A stretch of 64,000 bases of DNA from Bog-159 sp963738345 (GCA_963738345.1 CAVTWI010000002.1:2604001-2668000), one strand, 5' to 3'; shown: positions 10,421-19,997, numbered from the stretch's first letter. Translations and numbers: made by a program. Notes: generated by a model from the sequence alone, not told the origin.

Positions 10421-11758
10421 ATGCAACGGAATCACTTTCGAATCGCAGTAGTCTTATGCGCACTCGCTGGATTTGCGGTAGGTTACCGGTTCGTTCCACT
10501 GCTCTCCGGCAGTACTCCTGGTCCGGTCACGGCCCCCCCCCAGGCGCCTTTTACCGACTTTGCCCACGAGCAGCCCGGAGTCACCCACAAGATCTCCGTA
10601 ACCGACTTGCCCGCGCCTTATCAAACCCAGTCGGCCAACAACCGCGCCCATATGGTCCCGCGGCCGGATAACGCCTGGCCCAAGACGCTGCCCGGCTTCA
10701 CAGTTACGCAATATGCCGCCGGACTTCAGAATCCGCGTCTGGTGCGGCGCGCACCGAACGGCGACCTGTTCGTGGCCGAAAGCGAACCGGGCCGCATCCG
10801 CGTTCTGCGTGGCATTGGCGCCGACGGTAAAGTCCAAACCACGGAGGTATTCGCCACCGGACTAACACAGCCCTTCGGCATCGCCTTTTATCCCCCCGGC
10901 CCGAACCCGCAATTCGTCTATGTCGGAAATACCGGATCTGTGGTTCGCTTCCCGTACACCAATGGCGACCTTAAAGCGCGCGGACCCGCGCAGACGATCG
11001 TCCCCGATATTCCGTCGGGCGGCCACCTCACCGGCGGCGGACACTGGACCCGCGATATCGCCTTTACCCCCGACGGCTCCAAAATGTTTGTCTCGGTAGG
11101 CTCGCATTCGAATGACGACGACGCCGATAACAATCCGCAGGAATTCCACCGCGCCGATATCCTCGAATTCAATCCTGACGGCAGCGGATCGCGCATCTAT
11201 GCTTTTGGCATCCGCAATCCCGTGGGAATCGCCATCAATCCCACGACCGGCGATCTGTGGACCTCCGTCAATGAGCGCGACGGCTTGGGCGATAACCTGG
11301 TGCCCGACTACATCACCCGTGTCCAGCCCCGCGGTTTCTACGGTTGGCCCTGGTTCTATATGGGCGGCCACCAGGATCCTCGCCAGCAAGGCAAACATCC
11401 CGAACTGAAGAGCAAAGTGATCACGCCCGATGTTTTATTGCAGCCGCACAACGCGTCTCTCGAAATGACTTTCTACGACGGCCGGCAGCAGTTCCCTACT
11501 GAATACCGGGGCGACGCTTTCGCCGCCGAACACGGTTCCTGGAACAAGGCAGTCCGCACCGGATACGAAGTCATCCGTGTGCCGGTGAAGAATGGCCGCG
11601 CCACCGGCGAATACCAGGACTTCCTGACCGGCTTCGTCACTGCCAGCGGAGACGTATGGGGAAGGCCGGTGGGCGTCGCCGTTGCCCAGGATGGCTCGCT
11701 TATCGTGACTGACGACGGATCAAACACCGTTTGGCGTGTCGCCTACGCCGTTAAATAA
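10421..11758 (+). CDS. PQQ-dependent sugar dehydrogenase-like (sorbosone dehydrogenase family) protein
   Basis: Predicted periplasmic six-bladed beta-propeller of the soluble glucose/sorbosone dehydrogenase family, 445 residues with an N-terminal membrane or signal segment (about 8-24). Characteristic pieces include LFVAESEPGRIRVL, GLTQPFGIAFYPPG, YAFGIRNPVGIAINPTTGDLW and the cofactor-side loop AEHGSWN. Enzymes of this family oxidise aldoses or sorbosone with PQQ, although many members are uncharacterised. It begins one base after the aldo/keto reductase stop and ends the operon begun by the RND pump. The convergent neighbour ends only 16 bases away. Confidence 0.85.
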   Translation: MQRNHFRIAVVLCALAGFAVGYRFVPLLSGSTPGPVTAPPQAPFTDFAHEQPGVTHKISVTDLPAPYQTQSANNRAHMVPRPDNAWPKTLPGFTVTQYAAGLQNPRLVRRAPNGDLFVAESEPGRIRVLRGIGADGKVQTTEVFATGLTQPFGIAFYPPGPNPQFVYVGNTGSVVRFPYTNGDLKARGPAQTIVPDIPSGGHLTGGGHWTRDIAFTPDGSKMFVSVGSHSNDDDADNNPQEFHRADILEFNPDGSGSRIYAFGIRNPVGIAINPTTGDLWTSVNERDGLGDNLVPDYITRVQPRGFYGWPWFYMGGHQDPRQQGKHPELKSKVITPDVLLQPHNASLEMTFYDGRQQFPTEYRGDAFAAEHGSWNKAVRTGYEVIRVPVKNGRATGEYQDFLTGFVTASGDVWGRPVGVAVAQDGSLIVTDDGSNTVWRVAYAVK

Positions 11759-11774
11759 TTCAACCGGGGGGCGG

Positions 11775-13415
11775 TCACTTCTTGTCCGCCCTCGTCTCTC
11801 GTCCGCCCTGATGAATCACCAAGTGAGTAACGTTTCCACTTGTATCGGAAAAGAACTCGACTTGTGCATCCACCACCTTCAAGAAGAATTTGCTGTCCGA
11901 CTCCGCAAATAACTCGAACTTGGGCTGCCCCGTAATCTGCGTCAAGAGTTTGCCGTTTTCCACCGTCATTGTCACCTCGACGCCCGGGCCTAACTCATAA
12001 GTCCCCGCATACTTCTCTAACACCTTCGGCGATACCTGGACCACTTTCCGCACCGGCGCAGCCTTTACCACCGCCGTGTCGCTGATCCGCGGCGCCTTCT
12101 GATCGCGGCCGCCCTGATGCAAGATCAGAGCCGTCACGGCGCCGCCGGAATCTTTAACAAATTCAACCTGCGCGTCGACGACCTTGAGAAAGAAGCTCGT
12201 TTCCGATTCTGGAAAAATCGGAAATGACGGCTGCTCGCCCAGTTTCTCCGATAGCTGATTCCCATCGATGGTGATCAGCATATTGGTATCCGCCGAAAAC
12301 TGATACGTGCCGACATATCGCGCCAGCACATTGTGATCTACAGCGATCTCCTTCCTGTCCGCCTCACTCTTCACCACCTCACCATGCGCCACCGCCGCGA
12401 GTTTCTGGGCAATTTCGCCGGGAGCGGTGCCGTTCAGATTTGCCAGCACCACCACCGTCATCTTCTCGTCGGGATAATAACTGAGTTGCGTGTTGAAGCC
12501 TTCAATCCCCCCGCCGTGCTCGATGATCTTGTGTCCGTTTTTCGTTTGTACTCCGAGCCCGCAAGCATAGTCGTTCTTGAATGGCGTGGTCATGGTTGCC
12601 AGGGACGCCGCCCCAAGAACTTTGCCGCCGAACAAACCCTGCTCCCACTTCAGCAGGTCCTCCGTAGTGGAGTATAGCGACCCCGCCGAAAACGGAATCG
12701 TCATATTGATGAACCCAGCGTTGCGCGGACCCTTCTCGCCCGGCGCGTAGCCCGCCGCCCGCCGCGCAATCACCGCAGAGTTTGAGTCATACCCGGAATC
12801 TTTCATCCCGAGCGGCTCGAAAATGTTCTCGCGCACGAACTTTTCGTAACTCTCCCCCGTAATTGTCTCCAGTAAGTACCCCAGCAGCACATAGCCCGAG
12901 TTACTGTAGCTCCACTTTTCGCCCGGTGCGAAGTCTAGAGGTTTATCCCGGAACCAGGCCACTTCCTCCGCCGGCGTAGCCGTAAACGGCTCCCACTTCG
13001 GATATTCTTTGAAACTGGTAAAGCTGGGAATGCCCGAGGTATGCGTCAGCAGATGATAGATAGTCACCTTGTCCCAAGCCGCCGGAGCGTCGGTCATATA
13101 CTTCTTTACCGGGTCCTGCACGCCCAGTTTTCCGCGCTCCTGCAGCAGCAGAATGGACGCCGCCGTGAACTGCTTGGTAACCGATCCCAGCCTGAACTTC
13201 GTGGCCGGTGAGTTTGGAATATCCCATTCCAGGTTGGCCGATCCGTAGCCTTTATCCAGGATGATGTGGCCCTCCTTGGCCACCAGCACCGATCCCATGA
13301 ATCGCTGATTGGCGGTGTACGGCCGAATCACCTCTTCCATCCGCGCGCTATCCTGTGCCCAGGCGCCGCACGCCGCCGCAAACACCACTCCCAACCGCGC
13401 AATCCGAAGTCTCAT
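11775..13415 (-). CDS. Class C beta-lactamase-fold serine hydrolase with two C-terminal DUF3471-like repeats
   Basis: A secreted 546-residue serine hydrolase. After a signal peptide (1-20, ending AWA) comes the penicillin-binding/class C domain with Ser78-x-x-Lys81 (SVTK), Tyr170-Ser-Asn172 (YSN) and a HGG motif near residue 310. From about 340 there are two tandem copies of a small beta domain, each with a Y-x-GTY opening and a shared block FFLKVVDAQVEF followed by LHQGGR or IHQGGR. The repeats resemble the DUF3471 domain. Such proteins are usually D-aminopeptidase or esterase-like rather than resistance enzymes. Monocistronic or with the two genes to its left on the same strand. Confidence 0.88.
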   Translation of the reverse strand: MRLRIARLGVVFAAACGAWAQDSARMEEVIRPYTANQRFMGSVLVAKEGHIILDKGYGSANLEWDIPNSPATKFRLGSVTKQFTAASILLLQERGKLGVQDPVKKYMTDAPAAWDKVTIYHLLTHTSGIPSFTSFKEYPKWEPFTATPAEEVAWFRDKPLDFAPGEKWSYSNSGYVLLGYLLETITGESYEKFVRENIFEPLGMKDSGYDSNSAVIARRAAGYAPGEKGPRNAGFINMTIPFSAGSLYSTTEDLLKWEQGLFGGKVLGAASLATMTTPFKNDYACGLGVQTKNGHKIIEHGGGIEGFNTQLSYYPDEKMTVVVLANLNGTAPGEIAQKLAAVAHGEVVKSEADRKEIAVDHNVLARYVGTYQFSADTNMLITIDGNQLSEKLGEQPSFPIFPESETSFFLKVVDAQVEFVKDSGGAVTALILHQGGRDQKAPRISDTAVVKAAPVRKVVQVSPKVLEKYAGTYELGPGVEVTMTVENGKLLTQITGQPKFELFAESDSKFFLKVVDAQVEFFSDTSGNVTHLVIHQGGRETRADKK

Positions 13416-13442
13416 GCCCAGTAGCGTAACCCACCGCCCGGC

Positions 13443-14189
13443 TCATGTCACGGGGATCTCCAGTAAAGCCACCCAGTATTGAAACGATTGCATCAGGAAA
13501 CCGCAAAACAGCAGCCAGATACCGAAGACCCCCAAGCGCCGTTCGGGTAGATTATCGGCGTAGTATTCGATGAAGGGGCTGACGCCGATGCCCACCGTCG
13601 TCACTACTCCGGTGACTATTCCCAGCCGGATTGCAAACCGCCAGGGATGATCCACACTCTGAAACACCAGGCTGCAAAATAGCGCGGTCGCGATATAACC
13701 GAAGGTCCGCACTAGCGATCCCCATAGATGGGCCGGTGTGAGACGCGGCTTGCGCGCGGCGGAATAATCCCTTCCCGGACGCATGCCCCGGGCGTAAGCC
13801 ATCACCTGCCCAATAGTAACCAGAAGGCCAAAGGCCACCGCGAAGGGAAGCCCCACGCTCGGGTAAAGTGCTAACCCAAAAGCCGCGCCCCGGATCGAAC
13901 TAAACACCGTCTCCCACCGCAGCGGATAATGGGGCTGGTCCTGGGAAGCCCGCCGCAACTCGATCGCTACCGTGACACCACTGGCAGCCCCGGCAGCCGC
14001 GCCGAACAATACCCCGAGCCCGAGTCCATACCCTAGGCCAAATACCACCGAGTAAGTCACCATCCGGGTGAGTAGCCGCAGCGGACCGTGCCGGCCACCC
14101 AATAAATCATATGCGAGATAGAGGCCCCCCAGCGCATCCAGGCAGAGACCCGCCAAACTCATTGCTGCCACCGCGTGATGGTCCATCAA
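13443..14189 (-). CDS. Polytopic membrane protein of unknown function
   Basis: A 248-residue integral membrane protein with about seven hydrophobic segments (for example VVFGLGYGLGLGVLFGAAAG near 50-70 and LGVFGIWLLFCGFLMQSF near the C-terminus). The Gly-rich helices and a cytoplasmic loop of basic residues (RGMRPGRDYSAARKPR) are the only notable features. I do not recognise the family. It lies between the serine hydrolase and the EEP-family gene, all on the minus strand with short gaps, so they may be co-transcribed. Confidence 0.7.
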   Translation of the reverse strand: MMDHHAVAAMSLAGLCLDALGGLYLAYDLLGGRHGPLRLLTRMVTYSVVFGLGYGLGLGVLFGAAAGAASGVTVAIELRRASQDQPHYPLRWETVFSSIRGAAFGLALYPSVGLPFAVAFGLLVTIGQVMAYARGMRPGRDYSAARKPRLTPAHLWGSLVRTFGYIATALFCSLVFQSVDHPWRFAIRLGIVTGVVTTVGIGVSPFIEYYADNLPERRLGVFGIWLLFCGFLMQSFQYWVALLEIPVT

Positions 14190-14212
14190 ATGATTTTAGA
14201 TCGCCCGCCGCG

Positions 14213-15427
14213 CTATGCAGCCACATCCACCACGATTGCATCGTGGTCCGACAAGGGCACTGCGCGTCCCTCCCGCACATCATGCACTACCACGGGATCC
14301 GCGCAACGCATGCCGCGCGTTGCAAACCAATCCAGTTTCACCGGACACACCCCGCCATGGTTGCGCAGCGCCCAGCGAATGAAATGGAAGCACCACCCCG
14401 GCACCCAATCGCGCAAGGCTTTGGTCGCGCGCAAGTCTTCTACGTCATACGAAACCGTATGCTCGCCCAAGCGATTGCACTCGCGATAATCGAAGCCGCG
14501 CTGCTCCAGCAATCCGAAAAGATCGCGTTCGAACCGCCGGTAAGGATGCAGATAATGGTTACGGATTACGTTATCCACCCCCATCAGCACCCGCAGCCAG
14601 AATCCCAGTATGGCGTGCAGCGCGCGCGATGAATTGTAAGTGCTGGTATTCCAATCACCGCCCACGACCACGTTTTGCGCGCCGCCCACAGCATCCAGCA
14701 CATCGCGCAACTGCAGGAACCGGTGCCGCTGCGTCGATTGTGCATCCAAATGTACCGAAACCGCGGTCATGGTCGCATTAGGAAAGTGAATATCTGCCGC
14801 CACAGCCGCCTGCCGCCCGATCCGCTTCTCGCGCGACGCCATAATATCCACGCCGTTTTCCATGAAGATGGGGCGCACGTTGGTCATGGCATACCGGCTC
14901 AAAAGCGCATTCCCGTGCAAGCCCAGATCATTCTCGCCGGGCAAGTCCTGCTCGATACCCGATCCTTTGGTCAGATTCAAGTAGCACGGCACGAATGCGT
15001 ACTGCATGCCCAGCGCTTGCGCCAGTTCCCGCGCCACGTTACGGTTTCCCGACCGCGCCATGCCCGCATCGGTTTCCGTCAACAGCAGGACATCGGCCTC
15101 CCGCAGCACCGTGTGGGTCCGGAGCGCCTCCACTTGTCCTTCAAATCGGGCGCCACGCTCCACGTTCCACGCCACAAACCGGTACTGTGGACGGGCAGGC
15201 GCGCCGGTGCCATGGCCCGCGCGGAAATCTCCGGTCTCGGCAGTGTCGAGCACCCTGCGAATGTCAGGCTCCAGCGTACGGTACAAATCCAATCCCCATA
15301 ATTCCGCGCTGTTCCGGCAAGCCGCCAGTGCGTTAAAGTGGGGCGCAATTCGCTCCCGAATGATCTCGGAAATCTCTTGGGTTTCGGCGGAGTGCACTGC
15401 TACGATTGTAACGGTTCGCATGCGCAC
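14213..15427 (-). CDS. Endonuclease/exonuclease/phosphatase (EEP) family protein
   Basis: The 404-residue product carries the metal-dependent EEP fold: AWNVERG (about residue 86, metal/Asn motif), LLLTETD (catalytic Glu), HGNALLSRY, VSVHLDAQST (catalytic His), GGDWNT (Asp-x-Asn) and SDHDAIVVDV at the C-terminus. These are the complete catalytic motifs. Members hydrolyse DNA, phosphoinositides or sphingomyelin; here no signal peptide is seen, so a cytoplasmic role is likely. The first 80 residues are an extra N-terminal helical region. The start given is a GTG; an ATG two codons in (15421) shares bases with the start codon of the divergent kinase gene. Confidence 0.85.
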   Translation of the reverse strand: MRMRTVTIVAVHSAETQEISEIIRERIAPHFNALAACRNSAELWGLDLYRTLEPDIRRVLDTAETGDFRAGHGTGAPARPQYRFVAWNVERGARFEGQVEALRTHTVLREADVLLLTETDAGMARSGNRNVARELAQALGMQYAFVPCYLNLTKGSGIEQDLPGENDLGLHGNALLSRYAMTNVRPIFMENGVDIMASREKRIGRQAAVAADIHFPNATMTAVSVHLDAQSTQRHRFLQLRDVLDAVGGAQNVVVGGDWNTSTYNSSRALHAILGFWLRVLMGVDNVIRNHYLHPYRRFERDLFGLLEQRGFDYRECNRLGEHTVSYDVEDLRATKALRDWVPGWCFHFIRWALRNHGGVCPVKLDWFATRGMRCADPVVVHDVREGRAVPLSDHDAIVVDVAA

Positions 15428-16796
15428 TTCGATATTTCAAAAACTCCTGTGGGGCGGCCTGCTGCTGGCTGCCGTCGAGATTGCGCTCCTCAATCTCTCG
15501 ACCCTCGGCCTGGACACCGCCGCGTCCGCCGAACTGCGTTGGCGCATGACTCTAGCCACACTCGTCACCGCGCTGCTCGGTCTGGCCGGCGCCTTCGTAT
15601 TTTCCCGCCGCCTGCGCCGCCGGATTAGCCGCCTCAAAGTGTTCGTCGAGGGGTTGGTCACCGCCCCGGCTCAACTCCCCCACGTTGATTCGGCCGACGA
15701 ACTGGGCACCTTAGCCGAATCTCTCGGCCGGGTCGCCCCCCAAGTGAACGACCTCGTAGACAAAGTGCGCCTCGAAGGCGCCCGCCGCGACGCCATCCTC
15801 ACCGGCATGGTGGAAGGCGTTCTCGCGGTTGACCAGGAACTGCGCGTCACTTTCTGTAATGCGGCCTTCGCCACTGCCTTTGGGGTCCACGGGCCGCCAC
15901 CCGCCGGTCTGCCCGTCTTGCGCCTGGTCCGCGATCCCGATTTCCTCGAGATGCTGCGCACCGTCTCCGCCTCCGGCGAATCCCTGAAGCGCCGCATGCA
16001 TCTGACCGGCGCCGATGGCCGCTCCTTCGAAGTCCAGGCCGCGCCTTTGGCCGGATCCTCCAGCAGCGGCGCCATGGCCATCCTCCACGACATTACCGAC
16101 CTCGAGCGCCTCGAACGCGTCCGCAAGGATTTCGTCGCCAACGTCTCCCACGAGTTGCGCACCCCTCTCACCGCCATCCGCGGCTACGCCGAAACACTCC
16201 TCGATGGCGCTCTCGACGATCCCGACCACCGCCGCCGCTTCGTCGAAATCATCCAATCCCACGCCATCCGGTTGAACAACATCGCCTCCGACCTGCTCAC
16301 GCTTTCCGAACTCGAGTCTGGCCGCCCCCCGATCGCTCCCGGCAAATTGTCCGTCCTCGCTACCCTCGAAGCCGCCATGCGCACTGTCGAGTCCGAAGCC
16401 ACCATGCGCAAAGTTCGCCTGGGGTGGGGTACCGTCGAGGATCTGCTCGTCATGGGCAACAAGATCAAGCTTGAACAGGCCTTCGTCAACCTCCTCGATA
16501 ACGCCGTCAAGTTCAATCGTGGTGGCGGCGAAGTGTGGGTTGAGGCCTCCCGTATACCCGGCGGGCGCGTCGCCATCAGTATCGCCGATAGCGGCATCGG
16601 CATCCCTTCCGAAGACGTGCCCCGCATCTTCGAGCGCTTCTATCGCGTCGATAAAGCCCGCTCCCGGGAGGTTGGCGGTACCGGGTTGGGACTGTCCATC
16701 GTGAAGCATGTGATCGAGCAGATGCAGGGTACTGTTTCCGTCGACAGCCAACTGAATAAAGGCTCGCGCTTCACCGTCGTCCTGCCAGAAGCGTAG
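15420..16796 (+). CDS. PhoR-like sensor histidine kinase (orphan)
   Basis: A 458-residue membrane kinase: two membrane segments (about 10-28 and 43-62) with almost no periplasmic loop, a HAMP-like linker, a PAS-type domain (residues ~122-225, from DAILTGMVEGVLAVD to AMAILHDIT), a HisKA domain with phospho-acceptor His244 (NVSHELRTPLTA), and a HATPase with N box (NLLDNAVKFN), G1 (IADSGIGIP), F box and G2 (GGTGLGLSIVKHV). The build matches PhoR of the phosphate response. No response regulator gene is adjacent, so its partner must be elsewhere. Its ATG overlaps the start region of the divergent EEP gene. Confidence 0.9.
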   Translation: MRTSIFQKLLWGGLLLAAVEIALLNLSTLGLDTAASAELRWRMTLATLVTALLGLAGAFVFSRRLRRRISRLKVFVEGLVTAPAQLPHVDSADELGTLAESLGRVAPQVNDLVDKVRLEGARRDAILTGMVEGVLAVDQELRVTFCNAAFATAFGVHGPPPAGLPVLRLVRDPDFLEMLRTVSASGESLKRRMHLTGADGRSFEVQAAPLAGSSSSGAMAILHDITDLERLERVRKDFVANVSHELRTPLTAIRGYAETLLDGALDDPDHRRRFVEIIQSHAIRLNNIASDLLTLSELESGRPPIAPGKLSVLATLEAAMRTVESEATMRKVRLGWGTVEDLLVMGNKIKLEQAFVNLLDNAVKFNRGGGEVWVEASRIPGGRVAISIADSGIGIPSEDVPRIFERFYRVDKARSREVGGTGLGLSIVKHVIEQMQGTVSVDSQLNKGSRFTVVLPEA

Positions 16797-17006
16797 GTAC
16801 CTGGTACCTTCGTCCCCTCCCAGTACAAAACCGAGCGTTAACCTCAGAAAAAATTCTATCAATCTGGTAGATAATGCTTGACAAGGTGTGCCAACTTGAG
16901 TGATTCTATCTGAAATAGGCCGGGAGCAAAAGACCATTAGACTGAGCCAGTTGAGATTAGAGGGCACACCCTCGAAAAGTTATTGACCTCCGTTGCTGCG
17001 AATCAG

Positions 17007-17035
17007 TCGACCATCCAGATGGTAAATGGTATATT
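17007..17035 (+). promoter_or_regulatory. Candidate sigma70-type promoter of the alginate-export-type porin
   Basis: TCGACC (17007-17012) and TATATT (17030-17035) are separated by 17 bases and lie 25 bases upstream of the ATG. A good ribosome-binding site AAGGAGA (17046-17052) follows. The preceding 200 bases are AT-richer than the surroundings and also hold a TTGACA at 16878 without an equally good -10. Assignment is by consensus only. Confidence 0.4.
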
Positions 17036-17059
17036 AATCGGCTTCAAGGAGATTTTTGA

Positions 17060-18535
17060 ATGAAGAAGTTCACGACGCCCCTTCACCGATCGCTCGCGCT
17101 TCTGGCGATCCTAGGCATACTCGCCACGGGTGCCTACGCGCAGGAAGCGGCCGCGGCAGGTAACCCGGTTTCCACTAAACCGGATAATCAGACCGCTGGC
17201 GGGGGGTACGCCAGCAGCGCGATTGGAGAGCCGCCCAGCCCGATCGGGACCGTGCCCCTGTTGTACCCCAAGCTTACAGGTATTTGGGCCGGAAGCACGC
17301 CTTCCCCTTCTATCTCGGAACAATTCAACCAGTTGCTGCCTTCGTGGCTGCGCTTCTCGGGCGAATTCCGCGAGCGGTTTGAGGGCTACAGCGGCGGTAG
17401 TTTCAAACACAAATCCACTAACGATTACGACCTCCAGCGCACCCGCCTCGGCATGGAAATCAAACCCACGAATTGGGTTCAGTTCTACGTCGAAATGCAG
17501 GATGCGCGCGTGTTTGGCATTAAGCCTTCCTTGCCCCCTTACCAGAACGCAGCCGACTTACGCCAAGCTTACATCCAGTTTGGACCGAGCGAAGGAAACG
17601 GCTTCAGCCTGCAAGGCGGTCGTTTCGACATGACTTATGGCAACAACCGCCTCATCGGAGATTCCTGGTGGAACAACGTTTCGCGTACCTTCGATGGCGT
17701 ACGCGCCGCCTACCAGCAGGGTAGATTCCGCGTGGACGCCTTTGCCACTTCGGTGGTCATCATTCGCGATGGGGTTATCGACCATCACCTTGAAGGCAAC
17801 AACCTGTATGGCATCTACGCCAGCGCCAAAGACGTCATCCCCCACGCTACTCTCGACGTTTACCAGTTTTGGAATCTACGCCCCAGCTTCGCCCTCCAAG
17901 GCCTTAAGGCCGGCCACCTCGATGAATGGACCACCGGCTTCCGCTGGGTCGGCGCACTGCCTGCCAACTTCGATTACCGTACGGAAATGGCGTACCAGTG
18001 GGGCACTTTGGCCGTCGATACCATCCGCGCCTGGATGGGTCACTGGGTAATCGGCTATTCGCTGAAGCAAGCGCCCCTGCGCCCCCGCCTCTTCGTCGAA
18101 TTCGATTACGGTTCGGGCAGCCCCAACGATAAGAGCGGTCGCGACAATACCTTCGACCCGATCTATCCCAGCACCCATGACAAGCTCGGCCTTGCAGATC
18201 AGTTCGGCTGGCGCAATATCGAAGATCTGCGCTTTGGGCAAGACTGGCACATCGCGCGCAAGTGGACCGCGGCCACCAGTTTCCACGACTTCTGGCTGGC
18301 CAACGCCCACGACGCCCTCTACCCGGCGCGCGGTTCGGTGATCGGACAAAACGCCGCCGGCGTGGACGGCACGCACGTCGGCGAAGAGTTGGACATCCAG
18401 GCCATCTATACGCCTACACGCCAAACCCAGATCGACTTCGGCTATGGCCGCGTCATCCCCGGGCACTTCCTGAAGAAGATCACCCAGGGTGTCGCCTACA
18501 GCTACCCCTACATGCAGGTCGAATACGTGTTCTAA
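17060..18535 (+). CDS. Alginate-export-family outer-membrane porin
   Basis: A 491-residue beta-barrel protein with a signal peptide (1-27, ending AYAQ). The barrel begins at about residue 95 with WLRFSGEFRERFE and continues with alternating strands such as LQRTRLGMEIKPTNWVQFYVEMQDARVF and LRQAYIQFG, ending in a terminal aromatic residue (QVEYVF) as expected for BAM-inserted barrels. This matches the alginate export (AlgE-like) porin family, often an anion or sugar channel in acidobacteria rather than an alginate exporter. It has its own promoter candidate and a terminator-like hairpin downstream. Confidence 0.85.
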   Translation: MKKFTTPLHRSLALLAILGILATGAYAQEAAAAGNPVSTKPDNQTAGGGYASSAIGEPPSPIGTVPLLYPKLTGIWAGSTPSPSISEQFNQLLPSWLRFSGEFRERFEGYSGGSFKHKSTNDYDLQRTRLGMEIKPTNWVQFYVEMQDARVFGIKPSLPPYQNAADLRQAYIQFGPSEGNGFSLQGGRFDMTYGNNRLIGDSWWNNVSRTFDGVRAAYQQGRFRVDAFATSVVIIRDGVIDHHLEGNNLYGIYASAKDVIPHATLDVYQFWNLRPSFALQGLKAGHLDEWTTGFRWVGALPANFDYRTEMAYQWGTLAVDTIRAWMGHWVIGYSLKQAPLRPRLFVEFDYGSGSPNDKSGRDNTFDPIYPSTHDKLGLADQFGWRNIEDLRFGQDWHIARKWTAATSFHDFWLANAHDALYPARGSVIGQNAAGVDGTHVGEELDIQAIYTPTRQTQIDFGYGRVIPGHFLKKITQGVAYSYPYMQVEYVF

Positions 18536-18546
18536 TTCCATTCCTG

Positions 18547-18577
18547 CCGGCCGCGTGACTTACTATTGCGCGGCCGG
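18547..18577. terminator. Hairpin between convergent porin and kinase genes
   Basis: CCGGCCGCG (18547-18555) and CGCGGCCGG (18569-18577) form a perfect 9-bp GC-rich stem with a 13-base loop. It lies between two convergent genes and overlaps the stop codon of the minus-strand kinase. No long T-run follows on either strand, so it is a likely but not classical terminator. Confidence 0.5.
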
Positions 18578-19990
18578 ACCTTTGTTCGGCAAGTCGAATT
18601 GAAAAGTGCAACCGCCCCCCGGTGTCGTCCCCACCCGAATCTCCCCACCATGTGCCCGCACCGCCCACTGCGCAATCGAAAGCCCTAGCCCTGCCCCGCC
18701 AAATTGCCGCGATCGCGATTCATCCACCCGGTAAAACCGGTCGAAGATTCTCCCGGCATGCTCGGCGGCGATCCCCGGACCGTTGTCCGCAATCGCCACC
18801 CGCACACCACCGTTATCATTCGCCCCTACAGTTACCGAGATGGCGCCGCCCACAGGAGAAAACTTCACCGCATTGTGAATGATGTTCACTAATGCCTGCC
18901 GCAAGAAGATGCGGTCTCCAGCCACGCTCAGTTGGTCGTCGCCGCGAACCGCGATCTGCTGTCCCTTCTCCTCAACTATTACTTGAAATAGTCCCGCCGC
19001 TTCGCGCACCAGGCTCATGATCGGAACCGGAGCGAACTGCAATTGAATGCGCCCGGCATCCGCCCGCGAAATCGTCAGTAGGCTATCCACCAGCAGGGTG
19101 AGGCGATTGACCTCCTCCAGCATGCTGCCCACGGTATCGCGCAAGTCCTCACGCGTTCCGTTCCTCTCGAGCGCTACCTCGCCCACGCTGCGGATGGCCG
19201 CCAGCGGTGTACGCAATTCGTGAGACGCGTCCGCCGTAAAACGCCGCAACTGGTCGAAGGATTGTTCCAGCCTCGCCAACAAACCATTGAACACGCGGGC
19301 CAGTTCGTCTAGTTCATCCCCCGCCGCGCCCACCGGCAACCGCTCGTGTAAGTTGTCCGACGTAATCCGCTCCGCCCGTCTCGCCATTTCCAGCAGCGGC
19401 GCCAGCGCGTTCCTGGTGAGTAAATAACCGGCCATGCCCGCCAGTACCAGCACCAGTGGTAAGGCCAATAGCCCCGCTGCGCCGAATTCCTGCAAGCGCT
19501 TCCAGTTGGGGCCTTCGCTATATCCCAGGCGCATCAGCAGCGCGTGGCCATCCAGTACATGGCGACGGCTCACCATCCGGACACGCGTCCCATCGGTCAG
19601 CCGGGCAGACCGGTTCGAGTATTGATTCACGCCCTCACCGGCCATCATTGCCCCACCCAGCGACTGGTTTCCCAAATGTTCGTTGCGGTACAACACTCCG
19701 CCATCCGCGGAATCCACCTCTAGAAACCGGTCCAGCACGTACCTCGATTCCCGGTGATTGTGATACTCCTCGTTAAGGCGTAGCCTGCCGCCCGCATCGA
19801 AGTACAGCAGCCCCTCGATCGTCTCAATGTCCTGAATCGCATAGTGATCCAGTTGCGCCCGCATCTGCAAAAACATGAATGCGGCCGTCAGACACCACGA
19901 AAGCACCAATACAGCCGCCAGCCCGCCGATATACCAGAGCGTCAGCCGGGTCCGCACATGCGTCGGTCGAAGTCGTTGAATAATGTCCAT
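18563..19990 (-). CDS. Heavy-metal-type sensor histidine kinase
   Basis: A 475-residue kinase with two membrane helices (about 19-41 and 170-192) framing a 130-residue periplasmic domain, a HAMP linker (NALAPLLEMARRAERIT), HisKA with His257 (TADASHELRTPLAA), and HATPase motifs IIHNAVKFS, IADNGPGIA and GAGLGLSIAQWA. It resembles the CusS/heavy-metal sensor group. Its likely partner is the OmpR-type regulator at 20653-21336 on the same strand, but an opposite-strand gene sits between them. Two GTCAG boxes spaced 11 bases lie just upstream (19998-20013). Confidence 0.9.
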   Translation of the reverse strand: MDIIQRLRPTHVRTRLTLWYIGGLAAVLVLSWCLTAAFMFLQMRAQLDHYAIQDIETIEGLLYFDAGGRLRLNEEYHNHRESRYVLDRFLEVDSADGGVLYRNEHLGNQSLGGAMMAGEGVNQYSNRSARLTDGTRVRMVSRRHVLDGHALLMRLGYSEGPNWKRLQEFGAAGLLALPLVLVLAGMAGYLLTRNALAPLLEMARRAERITSDNLHERLPVGAAGDELDELARVFNGLLARLEQSFDQLRRFTADASHELRTPLAAIRSVGEVALERNGTREDLRDTVGSMLEEVNRLTLLVDSLLTISRADAGRIQLQFAPVPIMSLVREAAGLFQVIVEEKGQQIAVRGDDQLSVAGDRIFLRQALVNIIHNAVKFSPVGGAISVTVGANDNGGVRVAIADNGPGIAAEHAGRIFDRFYRVDESRSRQFGGAGLGLSIAQWAVRAHGGEIRVGTTPGGGCTFQFDLPNKGPAAQ

Positions 19991-19997
19991 TGCAATA

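Noticed and set aside
12943..13227. Long open frames antisense to or out of phase with the large high-GC genes
   Set aside because: They are shadows of coding sequence, with no ribosome-binding site or family resemblance.
16877..16912. TTGACA as promoter of the alginate-export-type porin
   Set aside because: No good -10 at 16-18 bases and about 150 bases too far upstream. The TCGACC/TATATT pair is better placed.
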